64,000 nt of DNA from a bacterium (GCA_905221455.1 CAJNDF010000004.1:62001-126000), one strand, 5' to 3'. Shown: positions 1 to 11,931, counted from the stretch's first letter. Notes: generated by a model not told the origin, from the letters alone. Made by a program: numbers and translations.

Positions 1-564
1 CACACGCATTTGACTTGTTAGCGTATTGACATGGTGGTTGTAGCAAACATAGAGCTCATCAAAAAGTTCATTTTGGTACATTTCAACAGTTTTTGAAATA
101 ATCTTACGAACTTCATCAAAGCTAGGTTGGTCTGCCAAGCCACGTAGTTCATAAAGTGGTTGAATACCACGAGCCTTAAAGAAGTCCGCTCCCATTCCAC
201 CGATACAGATCATTTCAAAGCCTTTACCGTCTGGATGGTATTCTTCTTTCAACTCCATAACGGCTTTCAAAATAGAAGAATTATACCCTCCCACCAAACC
301 GCGGTCTGAAGTAATGACGATATAGCCTGTCTTTTTCACAGGACGGCTAATCAACATCGGATTGGTTGAACCACCAGCTCCATTACCATGAAGAATATCT
401 GTCAAGAGCTTGCGAACTTTCTGAGCGTAAACTTGGAAGTTGCGAGCAGCTTCTTCAGAACGACCTAGCTTAGCAGCTGATACCATTTGCATGGCATTAG
501 TGATTTGACTCGTATTTTTTGTTGAGGCGATTTTTGTTTTAATATCATTTAGAGATACTGCCAT
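1..564 (-). CDS. atpG: ATP synthase F1 gamma subunit, 3' end cut by window edge
   Basis: The first 188 codons are present, starting [12 protein letters not shown]; family members are about 290 residues, so roughly the last third lies outside the window. Gamma forms the rotating central stalk that couples proton flow through F0 to catalysis in the alpha3beta3 head. The N-terminal helix (about residues 1-55, with [11 protein letters not shown]) and the Rossmann-like segment with [12 protein letters not shown] near residue 90 are typical. It follows atpA by 15 bases in the same operon. The frame is open throughout. Identity is secure; only completeness cannot be judged. Confidence 0.96.
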   Translation of the reverse strand, partial: MAVSLNDIKTKIASTKNTSQITNAMQMVSAAKLGRSEEAARNFQVYAQKVRKLLTDILHGNGAGGSTNPMLISRPVKKTGYIVITSDRGLVGGYNSSILKAVMELKEEYHPDGKGFEMICIGGMGADFFKARGIQPLYELRGLADQPSFDEVRKIISKTVEMYQNELFDELYVCYNHHVNTLTSQMRV

Positions 565-579
565 CTGACACCTCTATTC

Positions 580-2635
<2,056 letters not shown>

Positions 2636-2636
<1 letters not shown>

Positions 2637-3130
2637 TAAGCTTCTCCTAGCTGATCGATATACTGATCAATGAGTTCTTTATGGGCATGACCGTCAAGGT
2701 TTTGTGAGATGATTTTACCAGCCAAGCTGATTGTCAAATCTGCTACCTCACCCTTAACGCTTTGTAAAGCTTCAGCTTTGTTTTGAGCAATTTCTTGGTT
2801 TGCTTTTTCTTTTAAGCGTCCTGCTTCTAGTTTAGCATCTGCTAAAATACTAGCTTTACTTTTCTCAGCTGTTTCTTTCGCATTCTCAATGATTGTCTTA
2901 GCTTCTTTACGGCTACCAGCCAATTCATCTTCGCGTTTTTGAGCCAATACTTCTGCTTTTTGACGTGCTTCTTCGGCTCTATCAATATCTGAAGCAATTT
3001 TTTCAGCTCTTTCTTCGAAAATGCTTGTAATATTAGACCATGCAAATTTTTTAATCAAGACTAGCAAAAGGATAAAAGAGCCAGCGATTAAAATAAAATT
3101 ACCAATTAATTCACCTACTGTTACGTGCAT
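2636..3130 (-). CDS. atpF: ATP synthase F0 b subunit
   Basis: A 164-residue b subunit. One membrane helix near residues 9-27 ([19 protein letters not shown]) is followed by a long charged Ala/Glu/Lys-rich helix that dimerises to form the stator stalk. AGGAG lies six bases before the ATG. It is between atpB and atpH and shares one base with atpH. The length is typical for Gram-positive b subunits. Confidence 0.97.
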
Positions 3131-3143
3131 CAGTTACTCCTTT

Positions 3144-3857
3144 CTACTCTTCATCATTAATTTTATTTCCTAGGTACATAGAGGATAATAGTGTAAAGAC
3201 ATAGGCCTGAACACAAGAAATGAACACGGAAAATGCAGTCCAAACTAAGTTTGTCCCAAATGCGATTGGGTACCAAAAAATAGCCTGATGTGAAAGTACA
3301 AGAAGCAAGCTTGTCATTACTTCACCTGCAAAGATATTCCCAAAAATCCGCAAAGCAAGAGAAAGGAAATTCGTGACTTCTTCAAGTAGATTCATCGGTG
3401 TCATAAATGCAGGAGTTACAAAACCTTTGAGGTATTGTTTAATCCCACGGCGACGAATCCCCTCAATATGCGCCATCACAATAATACAGAAAGACAAGAC
3501 AAGGTCAAATGAAAGATTTGCAGTTGGCGATGTCCAAAGGTTTGTCCCATCTGTTGTTTGAAGTTTAGCCATCAAACCAAGATTATTGGCGATAACCATA
3601 AAAAGAAATAAGCATAAGTAAAAGAGTGAGTAATCTTTCATGTAGTGGGAACCAAGGTTAGGTTCTGTAAATCCAATTACAAAATCATAGAGATACTCTA
3701 GTACATTTTGTTTACCTTTGGGTTTCAATGTCATATTACGACTTGCCCAATAGATAAATGCAAAAATCAGAAACACAGACAGCAAAGTCAAGGCTGTCAA
3801 AGTTAAATCAAAGGTAACAGGACCAATATTGATGGTTGGATTGATACTTTCTTCCAT
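3144..3857 (-). CDS. atpB: ATP synthase F0 a subunit
   Basis: A 237-residue integral membrane protein with about five hydrophobic helices. It forms the proton half-channels of F0 against the c-ring. The conserved Arg needed for proton transfer is in the segment [14 protein letters not shown] (about residues 165-178), and the C-terminal segment [16 protein letters not shown] is also typical. The gene lies between the c and b genes: streptococci have c-a-b, whereas most bacteria have a-c-b. Confidence 0.97.
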   Translation of the reverse strand: MEESINPTINIGPVTFDLTLTALTLLSVFLIFAFIYWASRNMTLKPKGKQNVLEYLYDFVIGFTEPNLGSHYMKDYSLFYLCLFLFMVIANNLGLMAKLQTTDGTNLWTSPTANLSFDLVLSFCIIVMAHIEGIRRRGIKQYLKGFVTPAFMTPMNLLEEVTNFLSLALRIFGNIFAGEVMTSLLLVLSHQAIFWYPIAFGTNLVWTAFSVFISCVQAYVFTLLSSMYLGNKINDEE

Positions 3858-3889
3858 CTAACATTCTCCCTTCTCCAATTTATATTTCG

Positions 3890-4090
3890 TTATTTAATAA
3901 TAAATGAGAAGACAAGAGTTACGAAGAAAGTTCCTTCAATAAAGGCAACCCCTAAAAACATCAAGCTACGAAACTCAGCGATAATATCTGGTTGGCGAGC
4001 TACTGATTTCAACAAACCATTCATCAACATACCCTCACCAAGAGATACACCCATACAGGCAAGACATAGACCGAAAAATGTTAAATTCAT
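3890..4090 (-). CDS. atpE: ATP synthase F0 c subunit (proteolipid)
   Basis: A 66-residue hairpin of two membrane helices that oligomerises into the c-ring. The proton-carrying acidic residue is Glu52 in helix 2 ([10 protein letters not shown]), and the polar loop has RQP at 32-34. The streptococcal c subunit is shorter than the usual 70-80 residues. It is the first gene of the operon, with AAGGAG just upstream and a promoter at 4126-4154. Gly14, Gly20, Met23, Val48 and Ala49, positions where I recall optochin-resistance changes in pneumococci, carry the susceptible residue. A few loop residues (Ile36, Ile37, Ala38) seem to differ from the pneumococcal protein I remember. Confidence 0.97.
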   Translation of the reverse strand: MNLTFFGLCLACMGVSLGEGMLMNGLLKSVARQPDIIAEFRSLMFLGVAFIEGTFFVTLVFSFIIK

Positions 4091-4125
4091 GACGAATTCT
4101 CCTTTTAATTAAAATTTACTTACTT

Positions 4126-4154
4126 AGTTTAGTCCTAAAAATTAGATTTGTCAA
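4126..4154 (-). promoter_or_regulatory. Promoter of the atp operon
   Basis: On the minus strand TTGACA (4149-4154) is followed after exactly 17 bases by TAAACT (4126-4131). Transcription would start near 4119, giving a leader of about 30 bases before atpE. The -35 is a perfect sigma-A hexamer and the -10 matches four of six. Confidence 0.75.
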
Positions 4155-4168
4155 CTTTTTACTAACAT

Positions 4169-4182
4169 TGAAAGCGTTTAAT
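4169..4182. promoter_or_regulatory. Near-match cre (CcpA) site upstream of atp promoter
   Basis: TGAAAGCGTTTAAT matches the cre consensus TGNAARCGNWWWCA except at the final CA. It sits about 15 bases upstream of the atp -35 box, where CcpA could act as an activator or repressor. Degenerate matches of this kind occur by chance in AT-rich DNA. Confidence 0.35.
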
Positions 4183-4286
4183 GAAAATTATTTACAATTT
4201 TACTATTTTTGCGCTTATTATATGGAAAACTTTGTAAAAAACTTGTAATAAATTCGACCATTATCTAGACCTTTCTGAAAAATATT

Positions 4287-4313
4287 GAAAAAATCCGAGA
4301 TGAAATCTCGGAT
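4287..4313 (-). terminator. Rho-independent terminator after the U32 gene
   Basis: A perfect 9-bp stem (ATCCGAGAT/ATCTCGGAT, three-base loop) is followed on the minus strand by a run of T. It lies about 80 bases after the stop at 4392 and insulates the atp promoter region. The remaining gap between atpE and the U32 gene is AT-rich with nothing else evident. Confidence 0.85.
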
Positions 4314-4391
4314 GAAAATTGATATATTTTTAAACAAATGCTCTTTTAGTAAGTAGAATTAAAGGGGAAGCTTTCATCTCCTACATGTTTA

Positions 4392-5678
4392 TTAAGCACG
4401 AACTGTGACGCTGGTCCCATCTTCCTTATAAAGATTAATAAGCCCCTCTTTAAGAGCGCGAACCATATCTCCTGCTTGAACAGGTTGAGGAACCTTAATA
4501 GTCAATAGTTCCATTGGATTTGGAGCGCGATCAATTTTATTGCCTTTGGCATCATGCAAATCTTCAATATAAGTTTCAAAATGACGGAAACCTGGACCGT
4601 AAAACTCTACTTGGTCCCCTTCGTTAATAACGTTCCGTTGACGAATGGTTGCGGTTTGTGTCGTATCATCATAAGAAACCACTTCAGCGACAAATTTGTA
4701 CTCAGGAATTTTACGACGAGCACCAAACAACTGCTCATTTTCAGATGGTGTACCGTAGTAGAAACCTGTTGCCAATTCACGTTGGGCAACCTTCCACATC
4801 TCATCAATCAAGTCTTGCTTGATAGCTTCAAATTTTTCTGGACTTTCTAAATAAGCATCAACAGCTGCCTTATAGCAGTTGGTTACTGTTGAAACATAGT
4901 GAATAGACTTCATACGCCCTTCGATCTTCAGACTGTCCACACCGTTTTCAATCATATCTGGGATATGGTCAATCATAGACATATCAACGGCTGACATTGA
5001 AAATTCTTCTGGAATCTCTCCCTTAAGGCTCTTACGTTCTTTCCCGAATGGCATATCGTAAAGGTCGTATTTCCAACGGCAAGACTGAGAACATCCACCA
5101 CGGTTGGCATCACGCATACTCATATGATTTGATAGAGTACAACGACCAGAGTAAGAAATACACATAGCTCCGTGGACAAAGGCTTCAATCTCAACATCTG
5201 TACGCTTGCGGATTTCAGCTAATTCTTCCATAGAAACCTCACGCGCCAAAACGACACGAGTCAAGCCCAGTTCTTTCCAGAACTCAAGTGTTTCATAGTT
5301 AGTGGCACTGGCTTGGGTAGAGAGGTGGATTTCAAGACCTGGTGCTTCTGTTGCCGCAATCATAATCAAGGCTGGGTCAGACACGATAACTGCCGCGATT
5401 CCGATATCACGCAGTTTACGGAACCACTCACCAGCACCAGCTTCATTACCTTCGTGCATAACCATGTTGGCAGCTACATAGACCTTAGCTCCGTACTTAG
5501 CCGCAAACTGGACGCCTTCTTCCATCTGTTCAAATGTAAAGTTTCCGGCACGGCTACGGAGACCATAGGCCTGACCACCGATAAAGACAGCATCTGCTCC
5601 ATATTGAACAGCTACCTTTAGCTTCTCTAAAGTCCCTGCAGGTGATAAAACCTCAGGACGTTTTAATGTTTTTGTCAT
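4392..5678 (-). CDS. Peptidase U32 family protein (TrhP/YrrO-like)
   Basis: A 428-residue protein starting MTKTLKRPEVLSPAG; an in-frame start 18 bases upstream lacks a proper ribosome site, whereas GGAG lies seven bases before this ATG. The U32 signature is clear: EAFVHGAMCISYSGRC followed by TLSNHMSMRDANRGGC and SQSC, giving the conserved Cys cluster near residues 168-197. These proteins were named collagenase-like peptidases, but members with this Cys set in E. coli and B. subtilis (TrhP) act in prephenate-dependent hydroxylation of tRNA uridine 34. A role in tRNA wobble modification is therefore more likely than proteolysis. It is monocistronic, with its own terminator. Confidence 0.88.
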   Translation of the reverse strand: MTKTLKRPEVLSPAGTLEKLKVAVQYGADAVFIGGQAYGLRSRAGNFTFEQMEEGVQFAAKYGAKVYVAANMVMHEGNEAGAGEWFRKLRDIGIAAVIVSDPALIMIAATEAPGLEIHLSTQASATNYETLEFWKELGLTRVVLAREVSMEELAEIRKRTDVEIEAFVHGAMCISYSGRCTLSNHMSMRDANRGGCSQSCRWKYDLYDMPFGKERKSLKGEIPEEFSMSAVDMSMIDHIPDMIENGVDSLKIEGRMKSIHYVSTVTNCYKAAVDAYLESPEKFEAIKQDLIDEMWKVAQRELATGFYYGTPSENEQLFGARRKIPEYKFVAEVVSYDDTTQTATIRQRNVINEGDQVEFYGPGFRHFETYIEDLHDAKGNKIDRAPNPMELLTIKVPQPVQAGDMVRALKEGLINLYKEDGTSVTVRA

Positions 5679-6117
5679 GATTTCTCCTATTTGCAATATA
5701 AAAGTTTGACGTTTTTCCTTCTCATTTTATAGTAAATAAGCCATAAAATCAAGCCTAGACAAATTGTTTTGACAATTCTAATCTTTTAGACTGTAGATAA
5801 CAGAGTTCTAAAAGCTTTGACTTATAACAAACTTCTCAGACCATCATCTCGTGAAAAATTTATACTCAATGAAAATCAAAGAACAAACAAGGCAGCTAGG
5901 CGTATAGCAAGGAGAAGCTAAAAATATCCTCCGATACACTACTTTCATCTAGCATATCGGAGGGTTAGCTCTCATAGCAATATTCTTATAGAACACCTAC
6001 AATCTGGCAACCATAATTAACTATCTTAAACCATTAAAAGCAAGTAAGCATCTGAGGGATTTGCACCTTCTATACTCTATCCCACTTTTGATAAACTAAA
6101 AGCGAAAAATTTAGCTT
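5679..6117. other. Intergenic region with degenerate BOX and an inverted repeat
   Basis: No convincing gene lies in this 439-base gap. From 5861 to about 5890 it matches the conserved BOX end (TACTCAATGAAAATCAAAG followed by a degraded AACAAAC core), but the rest of the BOX is missing. Immediately after is an inverted repeat with arms AGCTAA/TTAGCT (5916-5921, 5965-5970) and CCTCCGATA/TATCGGAGG (5928-5936, 5955-5963). The remainder is AT-rich and has no T-run placed to make a clear terminator for the surface-protein gene. Confidence 0.6.
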
Positions 6118-9100
6118 CTAGTCTTCTTTTCTTTTGGCTGCATAAAGAGTAAGCAAGATTCCACTTCCTAAAAGAATTGAAATGACATCTGTTTGGCTTC
6201 CAGTATTCGGTAAGGCTACTCTTGTATGATTCGTCATTCTAGAAGTTCCATTATATGGGATTTGAGTATTTGTTTCAGATGTTACTGGAACTGCGTTTGG
6301 AATCTCTACAGTGTCAGAGGTATGTGAATCAAGTACAGTTTGATTATTTGTACTTTGGTTGCCTGTTTCTGGTGCACCTGTTCCTGGTTTGTCCGTTCCT
6401 GGCTTCCCTGTATTTGGAGTACCTTCTCCTAGAGTGTCTGGTGTTCCGGTTTCTGGCGTTCCCGTATTTGGAGTACCTGAACCCGGAGTGTTTGGTGTGC
6501 TTGTACCTGGTTTATCCGTTCCTGGTTTAGTTGTTTCAGGAGTTGGTTTATCCGTTGATGGTCTTTCCCCAGGTTTAATTGGATTTGGTTTCGGTTGTTC
6601 TGGTGGTGTTGTTCCAGTATTTCCTGGTTGTACAGGGGTTGGATTCACAGCACAATTACATGTTCCATCCTTACCATCTTTACCATCTTTTCCGTCCTTA
6701 CCATTCTTCACAACGATTTCTTGTTTTGTTCCATCTGGATTTGTGATGACAATTGTATGACTTCCATCTGCATTCTCTTTCGTTTCAATTGTAGGAGATT
6801 TACCGTCTTGGCCATTTTTCACTACAATCTCACGTTTTGATCCATCTGGGTTGGTAATAACAATTGTATGGCTTCCATCAGAGTTTTCTTTTGTTTCAAT
6901 TATCGCTGATTTACCATCAATACCATCACGACCGTCACGGCCATCTACTCCGTTATAGATATCTTCCTCACTAATCAAAGTATCTCCAGCAGTATAGGTT
7001 AAACTATTATCATTATCGTAATAAACTGTAATATGAACGCCAATTGGCTTCGTTGCTGGTTGAGTAGTTGCACTGTCTTCATCCACACTTCTTGCTCTTC
7101 TAGCGCTTCGAGGTTGTGCAGGATAAATTGGTTTTAATTCAATTCTTGGAGAACGTCCATCTTTTCCGTTTTCTCCATTTTTAACCGTTGTTGCAATTGG
7201 TTCTTTACCATCTGGTTGAGTAATTGAAATTGTATGACTTCCATCTGGATTTGTCACTACACTTACTTCTGGTGTAAAGCCGTCTTTTCCGTCGCGGCCG
7301 GCTACTCCAGCTTCACCTTTATCACCTTTTGGTCCGGCTGCTCCAGTTTCACCTTTGTCACCTTTAGCTCCATCGACTCCGTCTTGACCATCTTTAATCA
7401 CAGATGTTCCTAGAACTGTATCTGTTCCTTCATCAAACTGATTATTGGCATTCTTGTCACTATAGAACGTTAATGTCGTTTCTTTTTTAGTCTCATCACG
7501 GTCTACTTTCACTTTTGGAGTCTCACCATCTTTACCATTCTTAATAACGGTTGATACTGGTTGTCCACCTGGTTGTGAAATCGTAATTGTATGCGTTCCA
7601 TCATTGTTTTCTGCCACAGTTACAGTTGGTGTAGCCGGCGTTAAGTCTACAACATCTATAGTGATGTCTTTGGTAATTGATTTAGTTTTACCTGCATTTG
7701 TCACCGTTACTGGAATATCAAATGCTCCAGCTACTGTCGGTGTTCCAGAGATGGTTTTAGCAGATTCATCATATGTTACACCATTTGGAAGTTTTGTTGT
7801 ATCCACAGTAAGAGTAACTCCATCTGGAACTGTGAACGTAATTGGACGAAGACTTGTTTTTCCTAGTGCAATCATTTGACGATCATTTTTAATGTCTAAT
7901 GATACTGGATCATCTACTACCGTTACAGTGATAATCTCTTCCGCACTACCTTTACCTAATGTTTCAGAATCTAATGTTGCTTTTAAACGAACTTTATAGA
8001 CACCTGGCTTGGTTGGAGTTCCGCTAATTGTACGATTTGCACTGTCATAATGCAGACCAGCAGTTGATTCAAGATAAGAATCTAAGTCTGTTTCTGGTAA
8101 ATCCACACTTAAATAACGAGCACCTAAATCTGAATGTTCACTGTGAGAAACCACCATATTTTTAATCGTTTCACCCAGACGAATCGTTTGTTCTTTTTCT
8201 GTAACATTAATACTTATCGGAAGTGGGCGAACATTAATTTTAATATGTCCCCCATCTACTGGAGATTCTGCCATTTCTGGGAAAGTCGCTTTATATGGAA
8301 TTAAGTATTCTCCTACTTTAGATGGTGTGCCAGAAATGGTCCTTGTAGCTGAATCATAAGTAACTCCTGGTGGAAGTTGACTTGTATCTACTTCTAATCT
8401 AGCTTTAGCATCTGAAGGAGTTAAAACCACATTGTCTATAGCAGTTAGAACAGTCTTCTCTTGTTCCTTATTATCGACCGCTACAGTTAAATCACGCGGC
8501 TGCACATCTATCGTTAAGGTTGCACTTGCTGTTGAGTTACCACTAATAGTTGGACTTGTCGCTGTGAATGTTGCTGTATAAGTTCCTACTTTTGTAGGAG
8601 TACCTGAAACTGTTTTAGTCGTAGCATCATAGTTCACACCTGGAGGTAACTCTCCAGAAGTGATTGTTAACAAGGCTCCATCAGCTTGTAACTTAATCGG
8701 AGGAAGGTCATCTAAAGCTTTTACTGTTTTTGTATTATCAGGAATAGAAAAGTTTAGTGGTACACTGTTTACTGTAATATTGACATACGCATAGGCATAC
8801 TGGTTATTCCCCGATTTGTCAGTTCTGTATACATAAGCATATGTTTGGAATGTCCCTACTTGAGTTGGAGTTCCTGTTATAGTTTTATTATCTGAGGACC
8901 AATTTAGACCATTTGGTAAACTGCCCCCTGTGTAACTTACTGTCGCATTTTTAGGAATTTTAAGAGTAATCGGTGGTATCGCTTCACCTGCAGTATAAGT
9001 GTAACTAGCTTCTGGAACACTAAAGTTTCCTGGAGTTACGGTCAAATCAACTACTTTAGTAATGGAAGCTCCATCTTTTGTAGCAGTAACTGGAATCACA

Positions 9101-11931
9101 TAATGTCCTTCATATAATCCAGTACCTGATAATGTTTTGCCATTGCTATCATACAAAACACCATCTGGCAGTGTTCCTACTGTAACCGTTGCGCCTTCAG
9201 TAGCTGTTACAAGCATATCTGCGAACTTAGTTCCTTCTGAAACTGTTTGCTTATCATTCGTTATAGATAAAGTTAAATCAGAAACTGGTGGAGGGGTAAC
9301 TGTATAGGTAAAGCTTGTCTTAATCTGACGACTTTGACCTTCATTATTGGTATAAGTAGCTGTTACAATCGCTCTTTGTGGCGCATCTGTATGTTTTAAA
9401 GCATAACCTGTTAGTCCTGTATTGTCAGCATTAGGACTTAGGTAGAGATGTTCTCCATCAGACTCAACTGATAGACTCGTAATCTTACTACCATTTGTCA
9501 TCGAAACAGGAATAGTAGGGATAGCTTGTCCTTCTTGCCAGCTTTGATTAGAAATAGGATTTAACCCATCCATTACCTCGAACTTATAGGTACGAGCTGG
9601 GACATTGGCTCCAAAGTGTCCATCCTTTGCTGTAGATGTAATCGTATAGACACCTGCAGCTAAAGTCTTACCATTTTGTTTGATAATCTTAAATCTAGTA
9701 GGATTCTCAGTGTCTTTTGTAATCTCAACCCCATCAGGTTTACTATCAATCGTTAAAGTCGCATTCGCTTTATTCAATACCAAATTTCCTAGATTCTGCT
9801 CCTTATCCGAGATAGGTACAGCTACTGGAATTGGATTCGTTACGCGATACAGCTTGTCCGCATCAAACATAACATCAGCATTGGTTAAAGTATGATTACC
9901 AGCAGAAGAATTATATTCATTTGGGGTAGATCCATTTGGCGTTGTTTGTGATACTTCCCTAGTAACAATATTTAAATGATGATTGGTTACTCGTCCAAGA
10001 TTATCCGTCACTTGAAAATCAAGAAAATAGGTTCCAGCTTTATCTGGAAGGTTTTTGAAGTTTAAACGATAGGGTGATTTTTGGTTACCATAGACTCCAG
10101 TTATATCGTAGTAATAAACAGTAGTACCATTTGTTAGCATATCACTTCTGCTATAACCAAAGTTGCTGGCAAAGACATTATCTGCTGTTGCAGGGCCATC
10201 TTTTACAAATTCAACCTTAACACCTGGACTAGCTCCGGTTTGCTCGAGTTTAGTAATGGTTACCGGCGCAGTATTACCTACAATATTATATTCAGTTCTA
10301 CTACCTGGTAAAGACAACCAAAGATTAGAAGTATACTGAGGACTATCTGGAGTCGCATCAGCTATCGTTTGTGCTTTAGTAGTAGAATCTAAAAAATAAC
10401 CAAATGGAGTCACTGTCATATAAGCTGTGTGGCTACGTTCATCGTAGTCAACAGAATTTTCTTCTTTACCCTGACCATAAGCTTCAACCAACTTGTAAGT
10501 AGGTGGCTCTTCTATTGTTAAGTTAGCTGTAATTCTAGTGTAGGGATCTGCTTTGGACTGAACTCCAATTGTATAGGTTCCACTTTGAAGCGTATTATCC
10601 AAGGTAACAGTCTTGGTCAGATACCGTTCATCTTTACCACCGTCATTAAATACAAACCCTAAGCGTTTCGCATCTGGAGTTAGTTCAACTTCATTGGGTT
10701 CAATATTTGTCAAGCCCACCTTATACTTCAATTCTACTGTAGAACCATCTTTTTTAAATTTGTAGTCAGGAATATTACGACCTGTTTCTGCTCCAAAATA
10801 CCGCTCCAGGGTCATATACGGAGCTTCATTAACAGGCTTTACTGTAACTGTAGTCGTATAGGTTTGATTGTTATAAGTGAAGCCAACATTGTAAGTACCA
10901 GGCTCTACCGTAGTTGGAACATTTCCAGATAGGGTGAGAATGTAATCGCTATTTCCTGACGGATTCGTAATATATTTATCTATAATACTTAAACCCAGTT
11001 TTTGGGCATCTTCATTTAATGTTGAGCCATATTTTACTGCTGAAAATCGAGAATAATCGGTATTATTTGACGGTGCAAGATCGGTAGAAATATCAAACTC
11101 GATTTTAGGTGCAGTTGCTGCTCCGTAGGAATAAACCGTTTTTGATCCTGTTGTCGGGATTAGCACAGCTGGTTGACTCGTCGTCTCTGCATCCAACATA
11201 TAACTAAGATTGCCTGAATGCCCCATCTTTTTGAGTTGGTTCCAGACTGCCTCGATGGCTTCTGCTAGATTGGTACGAGCTGTTTCAAAGGCTGCATTCG
11301 AAGCATCTATTGACTTGAGGGAAGTTCTGGCCTCTGTTAGAAGTTGGTTAGAGCGATACAAAGCTTCTTCGATGGTAGCTTTTTGATTGGAGTCTGTTAG
11401 ACCGCTCAGATATTTTTCAGCTTCCTTCGTTACTACCTCTGCTTCAGTGATTGTTGTTCCCAACTGGTCCTTGTCAGGATTTGTAACTTCTTCCTTTTCC
11501 TCCAATTTCGTCAGAGGAGCCTCTACTAACGGTTTTCTATCGGCTTCTTTATGAACAGTCTCTGCCACTTCTTTAGGCAACATTTCTGGCTGAGCTTTTG
11601 AATCCTTTTCTGTAGAAACTTCTTTTCCTGAATTTGAAATGCTTGCTTCAACTGACGGTTGAGTTACAACTGGTTTTTCTGCCCGTTGATCTGACTCAGG
11701 TTTAGGAACAACTTGATTTTTATCAATGTCTACAGTAGCTGCTTCTACCTTGGGTTGAGCTACTTCAGCATCTAGGTCCTTTTGCTTTTCCGTATGGACA
11801 CCTATCACTTCACTGGCGCGTACAACTGGCGCATTGTTTACAGCACCAATAAAGAATTGCCCAATCAAAACAGATGCCACACCGACACTGAATTTTCTAA
11901 TGGCAAACTTTTGACGTTTTTCGGATTTCAC
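6118..11931 (-). CDS. Large LPXTG-anchored surface protein with Ig-like and collagen-like repeats
   Basis: A 1937-residue cell-wall protein. The N-terminus has a YSIRK-type signal (FAIRKFSVGVAS near residues 9-20; cleavage probably near 39). Residues about 40-230 are charged and helical. Residues 880-1430 hold six Ig-like (He_PIG-type) modules, each with a core like LPxGVxYDSxxKTxSGTPTxVGxY. Residues 1430-1755 hold four copies of a unit NxDGSHTIxITxPDGxxxxxxVKNGxDG, with a short collagen-like Gly-X-Y stretch at about 1514-1552. Two Cys (TCNC) are near 1757. A Pro/Thr/Gly wall-spanning region runs to about 1860. The sortase motif LPNTG is at 1907-1911, followed by a hydrophobic helix and KRKED. 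A role in adhesion is inferred from architecture; no ligand can be named. Confidence 0.93.
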   Translation of the reverse strand: MKSEKRQKFAIRKFSVGVASVLIGQFFIGAVNNAPVVRASEVIGVHTEKQKDLDAEVAQPKVEAATVDIDKNQVVPKPESDQRAEKPVVTQPSVEASISNSGKEVSTEKDSKAQPEMLPKEVAETVHKEADRKPLVEAPLTKLEEKEEVTNPDKDQLGTTITEAEVVTKEAEKYLSGLTDSNQKATIEEALYRSNQLLTEARTSLKSIDASNAAFETARTNLAEAIEAVWNQLKKMGHSGNLSYMLDAETTSQPAVLIPTTGSKTVYSYGAATAPKIEFDISTDLAPSNNTDYSRFSAVKYGSTLNEDAQKLGLSIIDKYITNPSGNSDYILTLSGNVPTTVEPGTYNVGFTYNNQTYTTTVTVKPVNEAPYMTLERYFGAETGRNIPDYKFKKDGSTVELKYKVGLTNIEPNEVELTPDAKRLGFVFNDGGKDERYLTKTVTLDNTLQSGTYTIGVQSKADPYTRITANLTIEEPPTYKLVEAYGQGKEENSVDYDERSHTAYMTVTPFGYFLDSTTKAQTIADATPDSPQYTSNLWLSLPGSRTEYNIVGNTAPVTITKLEQTGASPGVKVEFVKDGPATADNVFASNFGYSRSDMLTNGTTVYYYDITGVYGNQKSPYRLNFKNLPDKAGTYFLDFQVTDNLGRVTNHHLNIVTREVSQTTPNGSTPNEYNSSAGNHTLTNADVMFDADKLYRVTNPIPVAVPISDKEQNLGNLVLNKANATLTIDSKPDGVEITKDTENPTRFKIIKQNGKTLAAGVYTITSTAKDGHFGANVPARTYKFEVMDGLNPISNQSWQEGQAIPTIPVSMTNGSKITSLSVESDGEHLYLSPNADNTGLTGYALKHTDAPQRAIVTATYTNNEGQSRQIKTSFTYTVTPPPVSDLTLSITNDKQTVSEGTKFADMLVTATEGATVTVGTLPDGVLYDSNGKTLSGTGLYEGHYVIPVTATKDGASITKVVDLTVTPGNFSVPEASYTYTAGEAIPPITLKIPKNATVSYTGGSLPNGLNWSSDNKTITGTPTQVGTFQTYAYVYRTDKSGNNQYAYAYVNITVNSVPLNFSIPDNTKTVKALDDLPPIKLQADGALLTITSGELPPGVNYDATTKTVSGTPTKVGTYTATFTATSPTISGNSTASATLTIDVQPRDLTVAVDNKEQEKTVLTAIDNVVLTPSDAKARLEVDTSQLPPGVTYDSATRTISGTPSKVGEYLIPYKATFPEMAESPVDGGHIKINVRPLPISINVTEKEQTIRLGETIKNMVVSHSEHSDLGARYLSVDLPETDLDSYLESTAGLHYDSANRTISGTPTKPGVYKVRLKATLDSETLGKGSAEEIITVTVVDDPVSLDIKNDRQMIALGKTSLRPITFTVPDGVTLTVDTTKLPNGVTYDESAKTISGTPTVAGAFDIPVTVTNAGKTKSITKDITIDVVDLTPATPTVTVAENNDGTHTITISQPGGQPVSTVIKNGKDGETPKVKVDRDETKKETTLTFYSDKNANNQFDEGTDTVLGTSVIKDGQDGVDGAKGDKGETGAAGPKGDKGEAGVAGRDGKDGFTPEVSVVTNPDGSHTISITQPDGKEPIATTVKNGENGKDGRSPRIELKPIYPAQPRSARRARSVDEDSATTQPATKPIGVHITVYYDNDNSLTYTAGDTLISEEDIYNGVDGRDGRDGIDGKSAIIETKENSDGSHTIVITNPDGSKREIVVKNGQDGKSPTIETKENADGSHTIVITNPDGTKQEIVVKNGKDGKDGKDGKDGTCNCAVNPTPVQPGNTGTTPPEQPKPNPIKPGERPSTDKPTPETTKPGTDKPGTSTPNTPGSGTPNTGTPETGTPDTLGEGTPNTGKPGTDKPGTGAPETGNQSTNNQTVLDSHTSDTVEIPNAVPVTSETNTQIPYNGTSRMTNHTRVALPNTGSQTDVISILLGSGILLTLYAAKRKED

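Noticed and set aside
6255..6840. Overlapping open frames on the plus strand opposite the repeats of the surface-protein gene
   Set aside because: They arise from the repetitive Gly/Thr/Pro codons of the LPXTG protein read in antisense; they have no ribosome site and give low-complexity Val/Pro/Gly protein.
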